Positions 36,049-46,275 are shown, numbered from the stretch's first letter. The stretch is DNA of 64,000 nt from Planomicrobium okeanokoites (GCF_003428875.1 NZ_QQRS01000005.1:62001-126000); one strand, 5' to 3'. Numbers and translations: made by a program. The notes: generated by a model from the letters alone, not told the origin.

Positions 36049-39000
36049 TCATTCTGCCTCTTCAAATAATTCCTGAAGAATATAATAGGACTGTTTTAAA
36101 CGCTCTTGCGTTTGCGGCAGAGCCCATTCTTCCCACGAATAAATTCTGGTATCATCAAAGCCCATCGTTTCGGACTCGCCGCCTTCCCTTGCGAGAACAG
36201 CAGCCATCTCAATTCCTTCAACCTTCCGGCTCGCTTCGATGCCATCTTTTAAAAGATCTCCTGTAAATTCTTTTTTAGCAGGGTCCTTGGCATTCAGGAG
36301 CATCCATGGAATACGGATTTCCAGGACACCGGTTTCAGCTGAATAATAATAGTCATTCAATGAATCGTAGCCTTCATGATCAGGGCTGGCTATACCAAAA
36401 CGCATTTTGCCTGTTTCGTAATAATCGAACGGCACCACTTCACCTGTATCCGGCCGTGTAAACGCCTTGTTCAAGGCAAGTCGGATGGGATGGAATGTCT
36501 CTTCGATATCCGCCTCTGCCGGAATCATGTCCAAGCGGGTATGATAATCATAATAGAAGGTATCATAGTCGCCAGCCACCTGCATGGCCGCCTCTTCCCC
36601 TTCGATTGCCAATTCGAAATCCGCCAGGAACTCATCTGCAACGGTGATTCCTTCGTCTTCACGGACACTGAAATATAAACGGAATGCATCTTCTTTCCAC
36701 CAGTTTTCATCTGGATCGAATTCAGCTTTCACATATACATAACGTTCATCAGAATCCATCGACAGCGAACGCAATGCACCTTCTTCTTTCTCATAGAGCA
36801 CTGAATCTTCCTGCCAGTCATCTACACCGTCCACCTTCACTTTGTGGCGGTCAAAGCTGAGCAGCCCGAATTGCTGTTCATTTGTCTGTGCGTTCGACCA
36901 AAACGGACGTTCATTCGGATTATCGTAATCCATCGTGTTCCAGGTCCGCTTGAACCACTCATCCTGCCATGTAAATACCAGTCCGCCAAGCAGACCTTCC
37001 TGCAGAATATCCTCATACAAATGACTGACAATCTCTCCCTGTTCCCGCTCGGAAATAAATCCTTGATTCCAGCCGAACGGGTTTTCATGGGTCATGCCGC
37101 GGGATGAAGGAACACCAAACTCAGCGATTAATATCGGCATGTCATGGGATTCGTTCAGATCTCTCAGGTAACCTGCGTAATTATTCCGCTCTCCCCGGTG
37201 GTCGATGAATTCGGTATATTTTTCTTCCAGATTAAGAAATTCAGGATAGTATGGATAAACATGATAAGAAGCGAACATTCCCACTTCTTCCAATCCCCCT
37301 TTTGTTCGGATGTGGTTTGGATCAACCGTCGCCATATCTTCTTCCTCATCCGGTTCAGCAGGCTGCTCGATATTGTCTGTCGTCACCCAGTTTGTAAAAC
37401 TGAGCGGCCGCATACTTGAGTAATTATCGTATTCATACACTGCCAGCGTGTCCAATTGCTGGGCAAGCCAATGTTCCATCGGGTTGGCGCCGGCAGTTTC
37501 GATGTAAGTACCGGAGAATTCACCGAGATCCGGATAGTTCAGTTCCATTTCGTGGACAGTAGCCGGATACCATTCAATGCCGATCATCCAGCCGATGACA
37601 TAATCAGATATATCTGCTGTATATGTGCCATAGGAATGTCCCGGTTGCTGTTCAATTTTCGCATCGCCATGGACGACATCCACCACAGTTTTCATTTCCC
37701 GCTGGAAAGTTTCCGTAATTTCCGGTGTAAAGGCATCCAATGTTTCTGCAAGCGGACCTTCATCAATCCAGACTCCGTGATATAAATACAATGGTGCTTC
37801 CGCTGTTTTATTGTATTCAGCAAATGCTTCATAAAAAGCTGGCGGGTGAATCGTGTATACTCGAATGGCATTGGCGTTCATTTCCCCGATCGCCTCAAAC
37901 CACCTGTCATACTCGTCCCGTGTAATCGCCGCTTCTCCAGGGAACGTACCAGGTTTGGCCATTCCCATATTGACCCCTTTAACGGTGAAATCCTTCCATT
38001 CGCCATCTTCGAACACTTCAAACCTGTCGCCTTCCACTCTTGCCGGATACTGGATGCCTTCTTTCGAAGCGGCAGTCGAAACTTGCTCAGTCTCCTGATT
38101 TTCTTTCCCATAACTTTCGGCAAGTATTGTCTGCATGACAGGTACATAGGTCCGCCAGTAAAAACTGTCGGCTCCGTCAAACGCATCTGAAGATAAAAAG
38201 GCCTTTACCTTTGCAAGACCGCTATATTGATAGAAAGACGGGACATTTTCCACGTCTACGAAGTCGCCTGCAAAATAATACACATCAGAGCGATTGACCG
38301 TGTTTTTCAATATAGCTGGAAAGTTTGCCGGAATCCCTTGCTCCGCGAGAATTCCCTGCCCCTTATCTGATAGCTGCCAATCATATTCCGCAAGAACTTC
38401 AGCTCCTTTGGCTTCGTTGATATCGAACCAATAGCCGAAAGCCGGGCTGTCAGACAGCTCAAAAGCCGCTTTTCCCGCCTTCGTAAAACCGACCTGCAGA
38501 CCTTCTTCCATAATGTCACCCTGTTCTTCGGAAAGAACGACAATTTTGCCGCTTTCATCTTCGACCAGTACAAATCCACCGCCAGTATATTGCCATTCAT
38601 CGTCTTGTTCATAATTATCGACAATCCAAGCCGGCACTTCTTCACCAGCTGTCAAATCAGGAAAATACCTGCCTGTCCAGCCGCTCCATTCAAGTCCCAG
38701 GAATTGTTCCATGTCAGCACTTACAGCCTTTTCTGTAGGTGAAGCCAGTGTGTTGAACTCCACGACCAGGTCACTGCCGGCGTCCATCACACGCTGCTTT
38801 ACAGCCTGCCATTCATCCATCTGCAAGCCACCGTAAATCAGTTCGGACCTTTCAACTTCACCTTCCCCTTCCTGCCAGGGGAGATCTCCTTTATACACTC
38901 CATATGTATCCGCCAGGTAGATCAAGTCGTAATCGGAATCCAAAGTGTTTATTTCATTGATGCGATAATCTGCAGCCTTTTCGTCCGGCATAAAGCCATA

Positions 39001-39219
39001 ATAATCCGAATCAGCCTCGTATACTGTTCCATCTTTTTTCTTATATCCGTCATGGTTCAGCACCCATGACAACCCTTTATGTTCACGATAGTTTTCAACA
39101 GGTACAGTTTTGTCTATGATCGCCACTTTTAATTGTTTCTGTTCTTGAGCTGCCCAGATTATCAGTGGCAAAGCGAAAATGGCAATAATAACGATCGCTC
39201 CTAGAAGCGTTTTTTTCAT
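36049..39219 (-). CDS. membrane-anchored glycoside-hydrolase-like protein (clan GH-A TIM barrel) with C-terminal beta domain
   Basis: This is a large extracytoplasmic protein of 1056 residues. Residues about 1-24 are an uncleaved anchor or signal (LLGAIVIIAIFALPLIIWA). After a mixed domain of about 380 residues comes a TIM-barrel region, with NANAIRVYTIHPPAFYEAF, YVIGWMIGIEWYP (candidate acid/base Glu549) and MPILIAEFGVPSSRG (candidate nucleophile Glu700). This is the GH-A pattern of GH2/GH5-type enzymes. The C-terminal 250 residues are a beta-sandwich (ERYVYVKAEFDPDENWW). No sugar substrate can be inferred. No glycosyltransferase partner is beside it. Confidence 0.75.
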   Translation of the reverse strand: MKKTLLGAIVIIAIFALPLIIWAAQEQKQLKVAIIDKTVPVENYREHKGLSWVLNHDGYKKKDGTVYEADSDYYGFMPDEKAADYRINEINTLDSDYDLIYLADTYGVYKGDLPWQEGEGEVERSELIYGGLQMDEWQAVKQRVMDAGSDLVVEFNTLASPTEKAVSADMEQFLGLEWSGWTGRYFPDLTAGEEVPAWIVDNYEQDDEWQYTGGGFVLVEDESGKIVVLSEEQGDIMEEGLQVGFTKAGKAAFELSDSPAFGYWFDINEAKGAEVLAEYDWQLSDKGQGILAEQGIPANFPAILKNTVNRSDVYYFAGDFVDVENVPSFYQYSGLAKVKAFLSSDAFDGADSFYWRTYVPVMQTILAESYGKENQETEQVSTAASKEGIQYPARVEGDRFEVFEDGEWKDFTVKGVNMGMAKPGTFPGEAAITRDEYDRWFEAIGEMNANAIRVYTIHPPAFYEAFAEYNKTAEAPLYLYHGVWIDEGPLAETLDAFTPEITETFQREMKTVVDVVHGDAKIEQQPGHSYGTYTADISDYVIGWMIGIEWYPATVHEMELNYPDLGEFSGTYIETAGANPMEHWLAQQLDTLAVYEYDNYSSMRPLSFTNWVTTDNIEQPAEPDEEEDMATVDPNHIRTKGGLEEVGMFASYHVYPYYPEFLNLEEKYTEFIDHRGERNNYAGYLRDLNESHDMPILIAEFGVPSSRGMTHENPFGWNQGFISEREQGEIVSHLYEDILQEGLLGGLVFTWQDEWFKRTWNTMDYDNPNERPFWSNAQTNEQQFGLLSFDRHKVKVDGVDDWQEDSVLYEKEEGALRSLSMDSDERYVYVKAEFDPDENWWKEDAFRLYFSVREDEGITVADEFLADFELAIEGEEAAMQVAGDYDTFYYDYHTRLDMIPAEADIEETFHPIRLALNKAFTRPDTGEVVPFDYYETGKMRFGIASPDHEGYDSLNDYYYSAETGVLEIRIPWMLLNAKDPAKKEFTGDLLKDGIEASRKVEGIEMAAVLAREGGESETMGFDDTRIYSWEEWALPQTQERLKQSYYILQELFEEAE

Positions 39220-39337
39220 GATGTCCCTGCTTTCATGCTTATTTAATTTCCTTTGTCATTATATAACAATAAATAAATGATTTGATAGCAATTTATGTTA
39301 GTTTAAATGTTATTTTTTTGAAAAAGCTTTCCATAAG

Positions 39338-39372
39338 AAAAAACAGCATCCGACAATTCGAATGCTGTTTCC
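39338..39372 (-). terminator. intrinsic terminator after mccB
   Basis: On the minus strand AAACAGCATTCG pairs with CGGATGCTGTTT, followed by TTTTC. Confidence 0.9.
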
Positions 39373-39386
39373 TTCATTTAATGATT

Positions 39387-40520
39387 TTAGCTTAAAGCCT
39401 GTCCCAGATCTTCAATCAGATCTTCAACATCTTCAATACCGACGGAGATCCGAACCAGGCCTTCAACGATGCCAAGCTCTCCGCGGCGATCCACCGGAAT
39501 CGAAGCATGCGTCATCTGTGCAGGCACCGAGATCAAGCTTTCGACCGCTCCAAGACTTTCCGCTAACGTGAAGTATTTCAGTTTCGCCAGAAGTTCTCCC
39601 GCTTTTTCCTTGCTGCCTACATCAAAAGAAATCATGCCGCCAAAGCCGGTGGCCTGTTTTTTCATCAAATCGTGGCCCGGATGGTCAGAGAGCCCCGGGT
39701 AAATGACTTTCCCGACAGCGTCATGGCCTTTCAGGAACTCAGCGATTTTCTGCGCGTTGCTGCCCGTTTCTTCCATACGGATGCCGAGTGTTTTCAATCC
39801 GCGCATCAAGAGCCATGAATCCTGCGGCCCTAAAATTGCGCCAACCGAATTTTGGACGAAATGCAGTTCAGAAGCCAGTTCCTCTGAATTCACTACAACA
39901 AGTCCGGCTACCACATCACTGTGTCCGCCGATGTATTTCGTTGCACTGTGCAAGACGATATCAGCGCCGAGTTTAATCGGGCTCTGCAGATAAGGCGTCA
40001 TGAACGTGTTATCAACGATCGTCAAGAGATTCTTCGTTTTAGCGAATTTCGCCACTGCTTCAATATCCGTCACTTTCAACAATGGATTTGTCGGTGTCTC
40101 GATGAAAATCGCTTTTGTATTTTCTTTGACTGCCGCTTCCACTTCTTCCATGTTTCCAGTATCCACAAAAGTGAATTCCAGCCCGAAACGGTTCAGGACT
40201 TTATTCATGACACGGTAGGTTCCGCCATAAACATCATCAGTCAGGATGACGTGGTCTCCAGCTGAGAACAGCATCATGACAGATGAAATAGCCGCCATAC
40301 CTGAGCCGAATGCAAATCCCGCATGGCCGTATTCAACATCAGCGATCAACTCTTCAAGCGCATGGCGCGTCGGGTTGCCTGTACGTGAATATTCATAGCC
40401 TTTGAATTTACCGACTGCTTCCTGTTTATACGTACTTACCTGGTAAATCGGCGTGGAAACGGCGCCTGTGGCTTCGTCCCCAAAAATGCCGCCGTGGATC
40501 AATCTCGTTTTGGCTCTCAT
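39387..40520 (-). CDS. mccB: cystathionine gamma-lyase / homocysteine gamma-lyase
   Basis: The 377-residue PLP enzyme of the Cys/Met metabolism family cleaves cystathionine to cysteine. YEYSRTGNPTRHALE, DVVLHSATKYIGGHSDVVAG with the PLP lysine in this pattern, and TPTNPLLKV are diagnostic. Its ATG at 40520 overlaps the mccA stop (TGATG), and GGAGG lies 7 nt upstream. It is the last gene of the luxS operon. Confidence 0.93.
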   Translation of the reverse strand: MRAKTRLIHGGIFGDEATGAVSTPIYQVSTYKQEAVGKFKGYEYSRTGNPTRHALEELIADVEYGHAGFAFGSGMAAISSVMMLFSAGDHVILTDDVYGGTYRVMNKVLNRFGLEFTFVDTGNMEEVEAAVKENTKAIFIETPTNPLLKVTDIEAVAKFAKTKNLLTIVDNTFMTPYLQSPIKLGADIVLHSATKYIGGHSDVVAGLVVVNSEELASELHFVQNSVGAILGPQDSWLLMRGLKTLGIRMEETGSNAQKIAEFLKGHDAVGKVIYPGLSDHPGHDLMKKQATGFGGMISFDVGSKEKAGELLAKLKYFTLAESLGAVESLISVPAQMTHASIPVDRRGELGIVEGLVRISVGIEDVEDLIEDLGQALS

Positions 40521-41452
40521 CAATTTTCCTCCTCGAAGGTTCTGTTATAAACATCCTGGCTCATATAACGTTCGCTGGAATCAGCGAACACCGTAACAAT
40601 ATGGCTTCCGGGTTCAGCGGTTTCGGCCTCTTTTAGTGCTGCAACAAATGCGGCGCCAGAAGAACCCGCCACCAATAAGCCTTCCCGTTTTGCCAATTCC
40701 TTGAAAGCGGCAAAAGCTTCACGGTCTGTGATCGTATGGATGGCGTCAAAATAGGAGGCATCCATATAATCCGGCAAAAACTCCATGCCGATGCCTTCTG
40801 TCAAATGCGGACCTGATTCACCGCCGTTCAAAATGGAGCCTTCCGGTTCCACGATTACCGTTTTAATAACAGCGTTTTGCGATTTCAAATAGCGGGATGT
40901 CCCCATAAACGTGCCGCCGGAACCTGCTCCTGCGACAAAGATATCGATCTTGCCATCGAGCGCTTCCCATAATTCCGGGCCGAGCGTCCGGACATAAGTT
41001 TCCGGATTGGCCGGATTCGAAAATTGTGACGGTGAAAAAGCCTGCTCGTCTTTTGCAAGCTGCTGCGCTTTTTCAATGGCGCCTTTCATCCCTTTTTCAG
41101 TCGGTGTGTTGATGACTTCCGCGCCAAGTGCGCGCATCAGCCCCTGTTTTTCCTGGCTGAACTTCTCAGGAACGACAAACTTCACTTTATAGCCTTTGCC
41201 GATAGCGGCAATAGCTAAGCCGATGCCAGTGTTTCCGGCAGTCGGCTCGATCATGGTGCCGCCGGGCTTCAATACGCCGCGGCGCTCGGCATCTTCTATT
41301 AATGAAACACCCAGGCGGTCTTTAACGCTTCCGCCCGGATTCAAATATTCAAGTTTTGCGAAAATCCTGCAATTGTTCGGAATGTCCATATTCGTCAATT
41401 CCAACAGAGGCGTATTGCCGATCAATTGCTGGATGCCGGTAGCATACTTCAT
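40520..41452 (-). CDS. mccA: cystathionine beta-synthase / cysteine synthase (reverse transsulfuration)
   Basis: The 310-residue fold-type II PLP enzyme carries the PLP lysine motif NPGGSVKDRLG near residue 45 and the glycine loop AGSGGTFMG. Within this operon it most likely combines O-acetylserine or serine with homocysteine to give cystathionine, as B. subtilis MccA does. The ATG at 41452 has GGGG 7 nt upstream; one at 41458 is also in frame. Coupled to mccB. Confidence 0.92.
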   Translation of the reverse strand: MKYATGIQQLIGNTPLLELTNMDIPNNCRIFAKLEYLNPGGSVKDRLGVSLIEDAERRGVLKPGGTMIEPTAGNTGIGLAIAAIGKGYKVKFVVPEKFSQEKQGLMRALGAEVINTPTEKGMKGAIEKAQQLAKDEQAFSPSQFSNPANPETYVRTLGPELWEALDGKIDIFVAGAGSGGTFMGTSRYLKSQNAVIKTVIVEPEGSILNGGESGPHLTEGIGMEFLPDYMDASYFDAIHTITDREAFAAFKELAKREGLLVAGSSGAAFVAALKEAETAEPGSHIVTVFADSSERYMSQDVYNRTFEEEN

Positions 41453-41463
41453 GTCCATTCCCC

Positions 41464-41937
41464 TTAGACCGTTTCTTCAGCGAACACCTGGTGCCACTCA
41501 TCTTTTTTAGCCAGCATTTCACGCGCCAATTCTTTTGCGCCTTCTAAGCTGTGGCTAGCTGCCCAGCCGCACTGTACTTCATTGCAGGCCGGAACTTCGT
41601 CTGCTTCAATTACATCTTTCAACGTATTTTCGATGATGTTCAATACATCTTCGTAATCGTCATGGTTGATCAACGACAGGTAATAGCCAGTCTGGCAGCC
41701 CATCGGCCCGATGTCGATGATCTGGTCGGAATGGTTGCGGCTGTGTTCCGCCATCATGTGTTCAAGTGAATGAAGGCCGGGCATTTCCATGTGTTCTTTG
41801 TTCGGCTGTTTGAAACGGATATCGTATTTGCGGATCGTGTCCCCGTTCGCCCCTGTTTTTTCTCCTGCAAGACGCACGTAAGGTGCAGCAACTTTTGTAT
41901 GGTCGAGGTTAAAGCTTTCAACGTTCATTTTTTTCAA
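41464..41937 (-). CDS. luxS: S-ribosylhomocysteine lyase (AI-2 synthase)
   Basis: The 157-residue metalloenzyme splits S-ribosylhomocysteine to homocysteine and DPD, the AI-2 precursor. The Fe/Zn site is visible: [14 protein letters not shown] and the Cys of [33 protein letters not shown] holds the catalytic Cys. A TTG start at 41937 gives [16 protein letters not shown], matching the family N-terminus, with GGAG 9 nt upstream. It lies between yrrT and mccA. Confidence 0.95.
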   Translation of the reverse strand: MKKMNVESFNLDHTKVAAPYVRLAGEKTGANGDTIRKYDIRFKQPNKEHMEMPGLHSLEHMMAEHSRNHSDQIIDIGPMGCQTGYYLSLINHDDYEDVLNIIENTLKDVIEADEVPACNEVQCGWAASHSLEGAKELAREMLAKKDEWHQVFAEETV

Positions 41938-41962
41938 TGGAATCGTCTCCTTCTGCTTATAC

Positions 41963-42598
41963 TTATTTTTTAATCGCGTCAATCAGCCAGACATAATTGT
42001 TCAGCTGGGTGAACTCTACTGTGAATCCTGCCTGTTCAATCAGCTCTTTCATCACAGGCAAAGTCGTGTAATATTCACGGTTTAAATCTTCTACAAGGTT
42101 ATCATGACCGCGGGACTTTTCAAAGTCAATCACTTCCTGCTGCGATTCTTTCGACTGGAATAACGTATCAGCGAATACTACACGGCCGCCTGTCGGAAGC
42201 AGTTCGGCATACTTTCTAAACGCCTCGGCTTTTTCAGCATCCGTCAAATGGTGGAACGCATATGAACTAACTAAAGACTTTGGCTGGACCGGCAGATCAA
42301 ATTCCAAAAAGTCTCCATCTATGATGGTTGCATCCGTCAATTTCTCTTTTGTCACGTCGCGCATTGCCGCATTCGGCTCGATGCCGGCAACTTCAAATCC
42401 TTTGGCAAGCAATTTTTCAGTCAGGTTGCCTGTTCCTACACCAAATTCAATTACAGGACTAATTGCCGCGTCGGCAACTGCCTGCAGTATATCTTCATAT
42501 TTAAAGAACACATCTCTGTATTCCGCATCTTTACCACTAACTGATTCATCATAGGTGTGAACCCATTCATCAAATATCGCTACGAACTCGCGTCCCAT
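41963..42598 (-). CDS. yrrT: class I SAM-dependent methyltransferase (YrrT-like)
   Basis: The 211-residue protein has the SAM-binding loop [19 protein letters not shown], the [10 protein letters not shown] acidic loop and [20 protein letters not shown]. It heads the operon yrrT-luxS-mccA-mccB, where S. subtilis-type operons also begin with yrrT. The methyl acceptor is unknown. The start at 42598 follows AAAGGAG. Confidence 0.85.
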   Translation of the reverse strand: MGREFVAIFDEWVHTYDESVSGKDAEYRDVFFKYEDILQAVADAAISPVIEFGVGTGNLTEKLLAKGFEVAGIEPNAAMRDVTKEKLTDATIIDGDFLEFDLPVQPKSLVSSYAFHHLTDAEKAEAFRKYAELLPTGGRVVFADTLFQSKESQQEVIDFEKSRGHDNLVEDLNREYYTTLPVMKELIEQAGFTVEFTQLNNYVWLIDAIKK

Positions 42599-42680
42599 GT
42601 TTTTGCTCCTTTTCGGTTTCATTGTACATAAAACCAATAGTTTTACTCGGCTTTATTTATAACATAAAGAAGCGCCGGTT

Positions 42681-43319
42681 TCAAACTTTCAAAACCGGCG
42701 GCAGCTCGTCTTTCTTTTCAATGATCCTTTTCAATAAAGCTTCGGCCTGCGGCAAGGTGAATTGAACGATTCTGCCGGTTATAAGAGCGACCGCTATCGT
42801 ACCGATTCCGACCGGCCCGCCAAGTGCCCAGCCGATCAGCGCAGCGGTGATTTCGATTCCGGCACGCACAACAGTGACACTTAGCCCGGTTTTCTGCATC
42901 AGCACGAGCATAAGGCTGTCTCTCGGTCCCGCTCCGATTTTCGGCGCTACGTAGATACCGACACCGAAGCCCGAAACGATGATTCCGCCAATCAGGATCA
43001 TCACTTGACCTGTAATGGATGGGATATCCGGGATCAGGAAATAATAGATGTCGATGAACACACCGATCAAAATCATATTCAGGAATGTTCCGATTTGCGG
43101 AATCCTCCGCTGCGAAACAGTGGAAATGACGATCAATATGAATGAAACGATAATCGACCATGTCCCGATTGTCAGTCCAAAATTCATGAACAATCCGACA
43201 TGCAGCACGTCCCAAGGACCGATGCCCAGCTTATTGGCCTTGATGATCATCGTGAACCCGAGTGCCAATATGATTAATCCGCTGAGAAAAAACAGCCAGC
43301 GGTAAAACAGCGTTCTCAT
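42681..43319 (-). CDS. YczE/YyaS/YitT-type membrane protein
   Basis: The 212-residue protein has five hydrophobic helices. It carries LGIGPWDVLHVGLFMNFGLT and VAPKIGAGPRDSLMLVLMQ, which mark the YczE family. Function is unknown. The start at 43319 (adjacent ATG at 43322) follows GAAGGGG; the longer frame to 43382 would lie inside the ybaK terminator. Confidence 0.85.
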   Translation of the reverse strand: MRTLFYRWLFFLSGLIILALGFTMIIKANKLGIGPWDVLHVGLFMNFGLTIGTWSIIVSFILIVISTVSQRRIPQIGTFLNMILIGVFIDIYYFLIPDIPSITGQVMILIGGIIVSGFGVGIYVAPKIGAGPRDSLMLVLMQKTGLSVTVVRAGIEITAALIGWALGGPVGIGTIAVALITGRIVQFTLPQAEALLKRIIEKKDELPPVLKV

Positions 43320-43366
43320 CATTAAGCCCCTTCTTTCACTGAGTGTTCGTCTCTTTTTTAAGCTTA

Positions 43367-43402
43367 AGAAAAATCCACCCATTTAGCAAAATGGGTGGAA
43401 AA
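43367..43402 (-). terminator. intrinsic terminator after ybaK
   Basis: On the minus strand TTCCACCCATTT pairs with AAATGGGTGGA, followed by TTTTTC. Confidence 0.9.
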
Positions 43403-43407
43403 CCGGA

Positions 43408-43899
43408 TTAATCGTCTTTCACTGTCAGGTTGGCATATTGGCCATCAGTGACTTTCAGCAAATTGACGGGATCCAATTTAATCTGCATGCCGATTTTCCC
43501 CGCGGATACGATGATTTCTTCCTGCATTTCCGCGTGCCTGTCAATAAACGTCGGGAACGGCTTTTTCATGCCGACCGGCGAACAGCCGCCTTTGACATAG
43601 CCGGTAAGAGTCAGGATTTCTTTGACCGGGGCCATCTCGACTTTCTTTTCACCAGCGGCTTTTGCAGCTGCCTTTAAATTCAATTCTTCAGCAACCGGAA
43701 TCACAAACACATAATGCTGTTTGGATGCCCCTGCAGCTACAAGCGTCTTGTAGACCACTTTTTCCGGATGGCCGATTTTGGCAGCGACAGATACTCCATC
43801 TACCAGACCGTCTTCAATGTCATAATGAATGATGTCGTAGGGAACATTTTCTTTATCCAGGATTCTTGCAGCATTGGTTTTTGCAATCTTTTTTCCCAT
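43408..43899 (-). CDS. ybaK: Cys-tRNA(Pro)/Cys-tRNA(Cys) deacylase, YbaK/EbsC family
   Basis: The 163-residue editing enzyme removes cysteine from mischarged tRNA. The conserved KTLVAAG, ELNLKAAAKAAGEKKVEMA, and GGCSPVGMKKPFPTFID block are typical of YbaK. The ATG is at 43899. It is alone between topB and its terminator. Confidence 0.94.
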   Translation of the reverse strand: MGKKIAKTNAARILDKENVPYDIIHYDIEDGLVDGVSVAAKIGHPEKVVYKTLVAAGASKQHYVFVIPVAEELNLKAAAKAAGEKKVEMAPVKEILTLTGYVKGGCSPVGMKKPFPTFIDRHAEMQEEIIVSAGKIGMQIKLDPVNLLKVTDGQYANLTVKDD

Positions 43900-43963
43900 G
43901 GCGGCGCTCCTTATCTGATAACTGTAATCATAAAATCAGCTTACCACCATTTTCAAAATATTT

Positions 43964-46123
43964 CTAATCGTTCTGGTTCATCAATTTTTTCAGCGCTTCG
44001 GCCATTGCCGTGTTTTGCGGCGGCTCGTCCTGCTGTTTCAGGTATTTGTTGACGTCTTTTTTGGTCGCTTTCGACTGGCCGGATTTTTTGCGTTTTTCAA
44101 ATGCCGACAGTTTTTCACGGTGCCCGCATTTGCAGACGAAAATCTTGCCGTCGCCTTCACCCTGCATCTCCAGTTTCTTATGGCAATTCGGGCAGCGCGC
44201 ATTCGTCAGCATCGCCACTTGTTTCTTGTAGCCGCATTCGCGGTCCTGGCAGACGTTCATCTTACCGCGCTTGCCGTTGACTTCAAGAAGCGGCTTTCCG
44301 CAATCCGGGCACATTTTACCCGTGACGTTGTCATGCTTGAATTTCTTGTCGCTTTTTTTAATATCGGAAACCGATTTTTCCGCGAATAAAACCATTTCTT
44401 TCATGAAAGTTTCTTTCTTCATCTGGCCTTTGGCGATTTTCGTCAGCTGCTGTTCCCAGTCAGCTGTCAGTTTCGGTGACTTTAAATCTTCGGGAACGAG
44501 CTCAAGGAGCTGGCGGCCTTTGGACGTGATTGTCAGGTCCTTGCCTTTTTTCTCGATCAGGAAGGTATTGAATAATTTATCGATGACATCTGCGCGGGTC
44601 GCTACTGTACCGAGTCCGCCTGTTTCGCCGAGTGTCCGGATGGCTTCCTTCGATTCACCCGCCATGAACTGCGCCGGATTTTCCATCGCGCCGAGCAGCG
44701 TCCCTTCATTGAAGAAAGCAGGCGGCTTGGTTTTGCCTTCTGTCAGGGAGATGCCTTTGATTTTTAGCGTCTGCCCTTTTTCGAAAGGCGGCAAAGTCGT
44801 GTCCTTGTCTTCATCGTCCTCCAGATAGATGCGTTTCCATCCTTCATTGCGTACCGTATTGCCCTTGGCCTGGAATGTTTCACCGCCGGCAGTCAGTTTG
44901 ACCGTCGTCTGGTCATACTCATATTGCGGATAGAATACCGCCAGGAAACGCTTGACGATCATGTCGTATAATTTATGCTCGTTCGCCGACAATTCGTGCA
45001 GCGGCGGATTTTCTTCTGTCGGGATGATGGCATGGTGGTCGGACACTTTGGCATCATCGATGACACCTTTCTGCGCCGACACCGGTGATTTCAGGATTGT
45101 CGCTGCCAGCGGGCGGTAAGGACCCGTCTGTACGGCTTTGATGCGGTCTTTCAGCGTCTCTTTCATATCGGACGTCAGATGTTTCGAATCCGTCCGCGGG
45201 TACGTCACGATTTTATAGCGCTCATACAGGTTCTGCAGCGTATTCAGCGTCTCTTTCGCCGACCAGCCGTAGCGTTTATAAGCCTCTTTCTGCAGTTCGG
45301 TCAAGTCGAATAAAGGCGGTGCCGGCTGTCGCTTCGGCGTGATTTTGATATCTGTCACGGTGCCTTCGTGTGTGTTGTCGAGCTTCGCGAATAAACGATC
45401 GACTTTCTCCTTATCGAACGACTGCGTTGAATTGCCGTCCGTCCACGTGAATGCAGCTGCGTCCGTTATGGCTTGCATGCCGTAATACGGCTTCGGCTGG
45501 AAGTTGCGGATCTGCTGCTCGCGCTCCGCGATCATCGCAAGCGTCGGCGTCTGCACGCGGCCCGTTGATAATTGCGCGTTGTATTTTACTGTCAACGCAC
45601 GCGTCGCGTTGATGCCGACGACCCAGTCTGCTTCGGCGCGCGCCACTGCCGCCTGGTAAAGGTGTTCGTAGGCTTTGCCGTCTTTAAGGTTATTGAAGCC
45701 GTCTTTGATGGCTTTGTCTGTGACCGACGAAATCCACAGGCGTTTAACCGGCTTTTTGGTGTTTGTCTTTTCCAAAATCCAGCGCGCTACAAGTTCCCCT
45801 TCGCGCCCGGCATCCGTCGCGATGATGACGTCTTTGACGTCGCCGCGGTTTAGCTGCGATTTAACTGCGTTATATTGTTTCATTGATTGTTTGATTGGCA
45901 CGAGCTTGAACGGTTTCGGAATGATCGGCAGATTCTCCATCTTCCATTCCTTGAAGTCGTTGTCATACTGCTCCGGCTGCGCATGCGTCACCAAATGGCC
46001 CAGCGCCCAAGTCACAATATACTGTTTGCCTTCCAGATATCCGTTGCCTTTCTGATTGCATCCCAGCACTCGCGCAATGTCGCGTGCCACCGATGGCTTT
46101 TCCGCTATTACGATTGATTTCAT
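43964..46123 (-). CDS. topB: DNA topoisomerase III
   Basis: The 719-residue type IA topoisomerase relaxes and decatenates DNA. The N-terminal Toprim motif includes IVIAEKPSVARDIARVLG and IIATDAGREGELVARWI. The catalytic tyrosine lies in VTYPRTDSKHL. Cys4 zinc ribbons near the C-terminus (MCPDCGKPLLEV and ARCPNCHKKLEM) are seen, with a basic tail. The start at 46123 follows GAGGATG. Transcribed alone. Confidence 0.96.
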   Translation of the reverse strand: MKSIVIAEKPSVARDIARVLGCNQKGNGYLEGKQYIVTWALGHLVTHAQPEQYDNDFKEWKMENLPIIPKPFKLVPIKQSMKQYNAVKSQLNRGDVKDVIIATDAGREGELVARWILEKTNTKKPVKRLWISSVTDKAIKDGFNNLKDGKAYEHLYQAAVARAEADWVVGINATRALTVKYNAQLSTGRVQTPTLAMIAEREQQIRNFQPKPYYGMQAITDAAAFTWTDGNSTQSFDKEKVDRLFAKLDNTHEGTVTDIKITPKRQPAPPLFDLTELQKEAYKRYGWSAKETLNTLQNLYERYKIVTYPRTDSKHLTSDMKETLKDRIKAVQTGPYRPLAATILKSPVSAQKGVIDDAKVSDHHAIIPTEENPPLHELSANEHKLYDMIVKRFLAVFYPQYEYDQTTVKLTAGGETFQAKGNTVRNEGWKRIYLEDDEDKDTTLPPFEKGQTLKIKGISLTEGKTKPPAFFNEGTLLGAMENPAQFMAGESKEAIRTLGETGGLGTVATRADVIDKLFNTFLIEKKGKDLTITSKGRQLLELVPEDLKSPKLTADWEQQLTKIAKGQMKKETFMKEMVLFAEKSVSDIKKSDKKFKHDNVTGKMCPDCGKPLLEVNGKRGKMNVCQDRECGYKKQVAMLTNARCPNCHKKLEMQGEGDGKIFVCKCGHREKLSAFEKRKKSGQSKATKKDVNKYLKQQDEPPQNTAMAEALKKLMNQND

Positions 46124-46275
46124 ATTATTCATCCTCATTTCTCATTTGGCTATTATAACATTTTCTGTTTTGCGGGTGGTGTGGAGTGATTGATTCACAT
46201 AGTTTTCGAGTAGTCGGAATTTTCTTGCCCCTTCAATTTATATAAGCTATATTTAAATGAAGGAGATGATAATTA

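Noticed and set aside
40000-40265. Plus-strand ORFs inside mccB
   Set aside because: Opposite-strand shadows of a well-supported PLP enzyme; no independent evidence.
42718-43215. Alternative frame of 165 residues inside the YczE-type gene
   Set aside because: The translation is arginine/histidine-rich nonsense, while the other frame encodes clear transmembrane helices.
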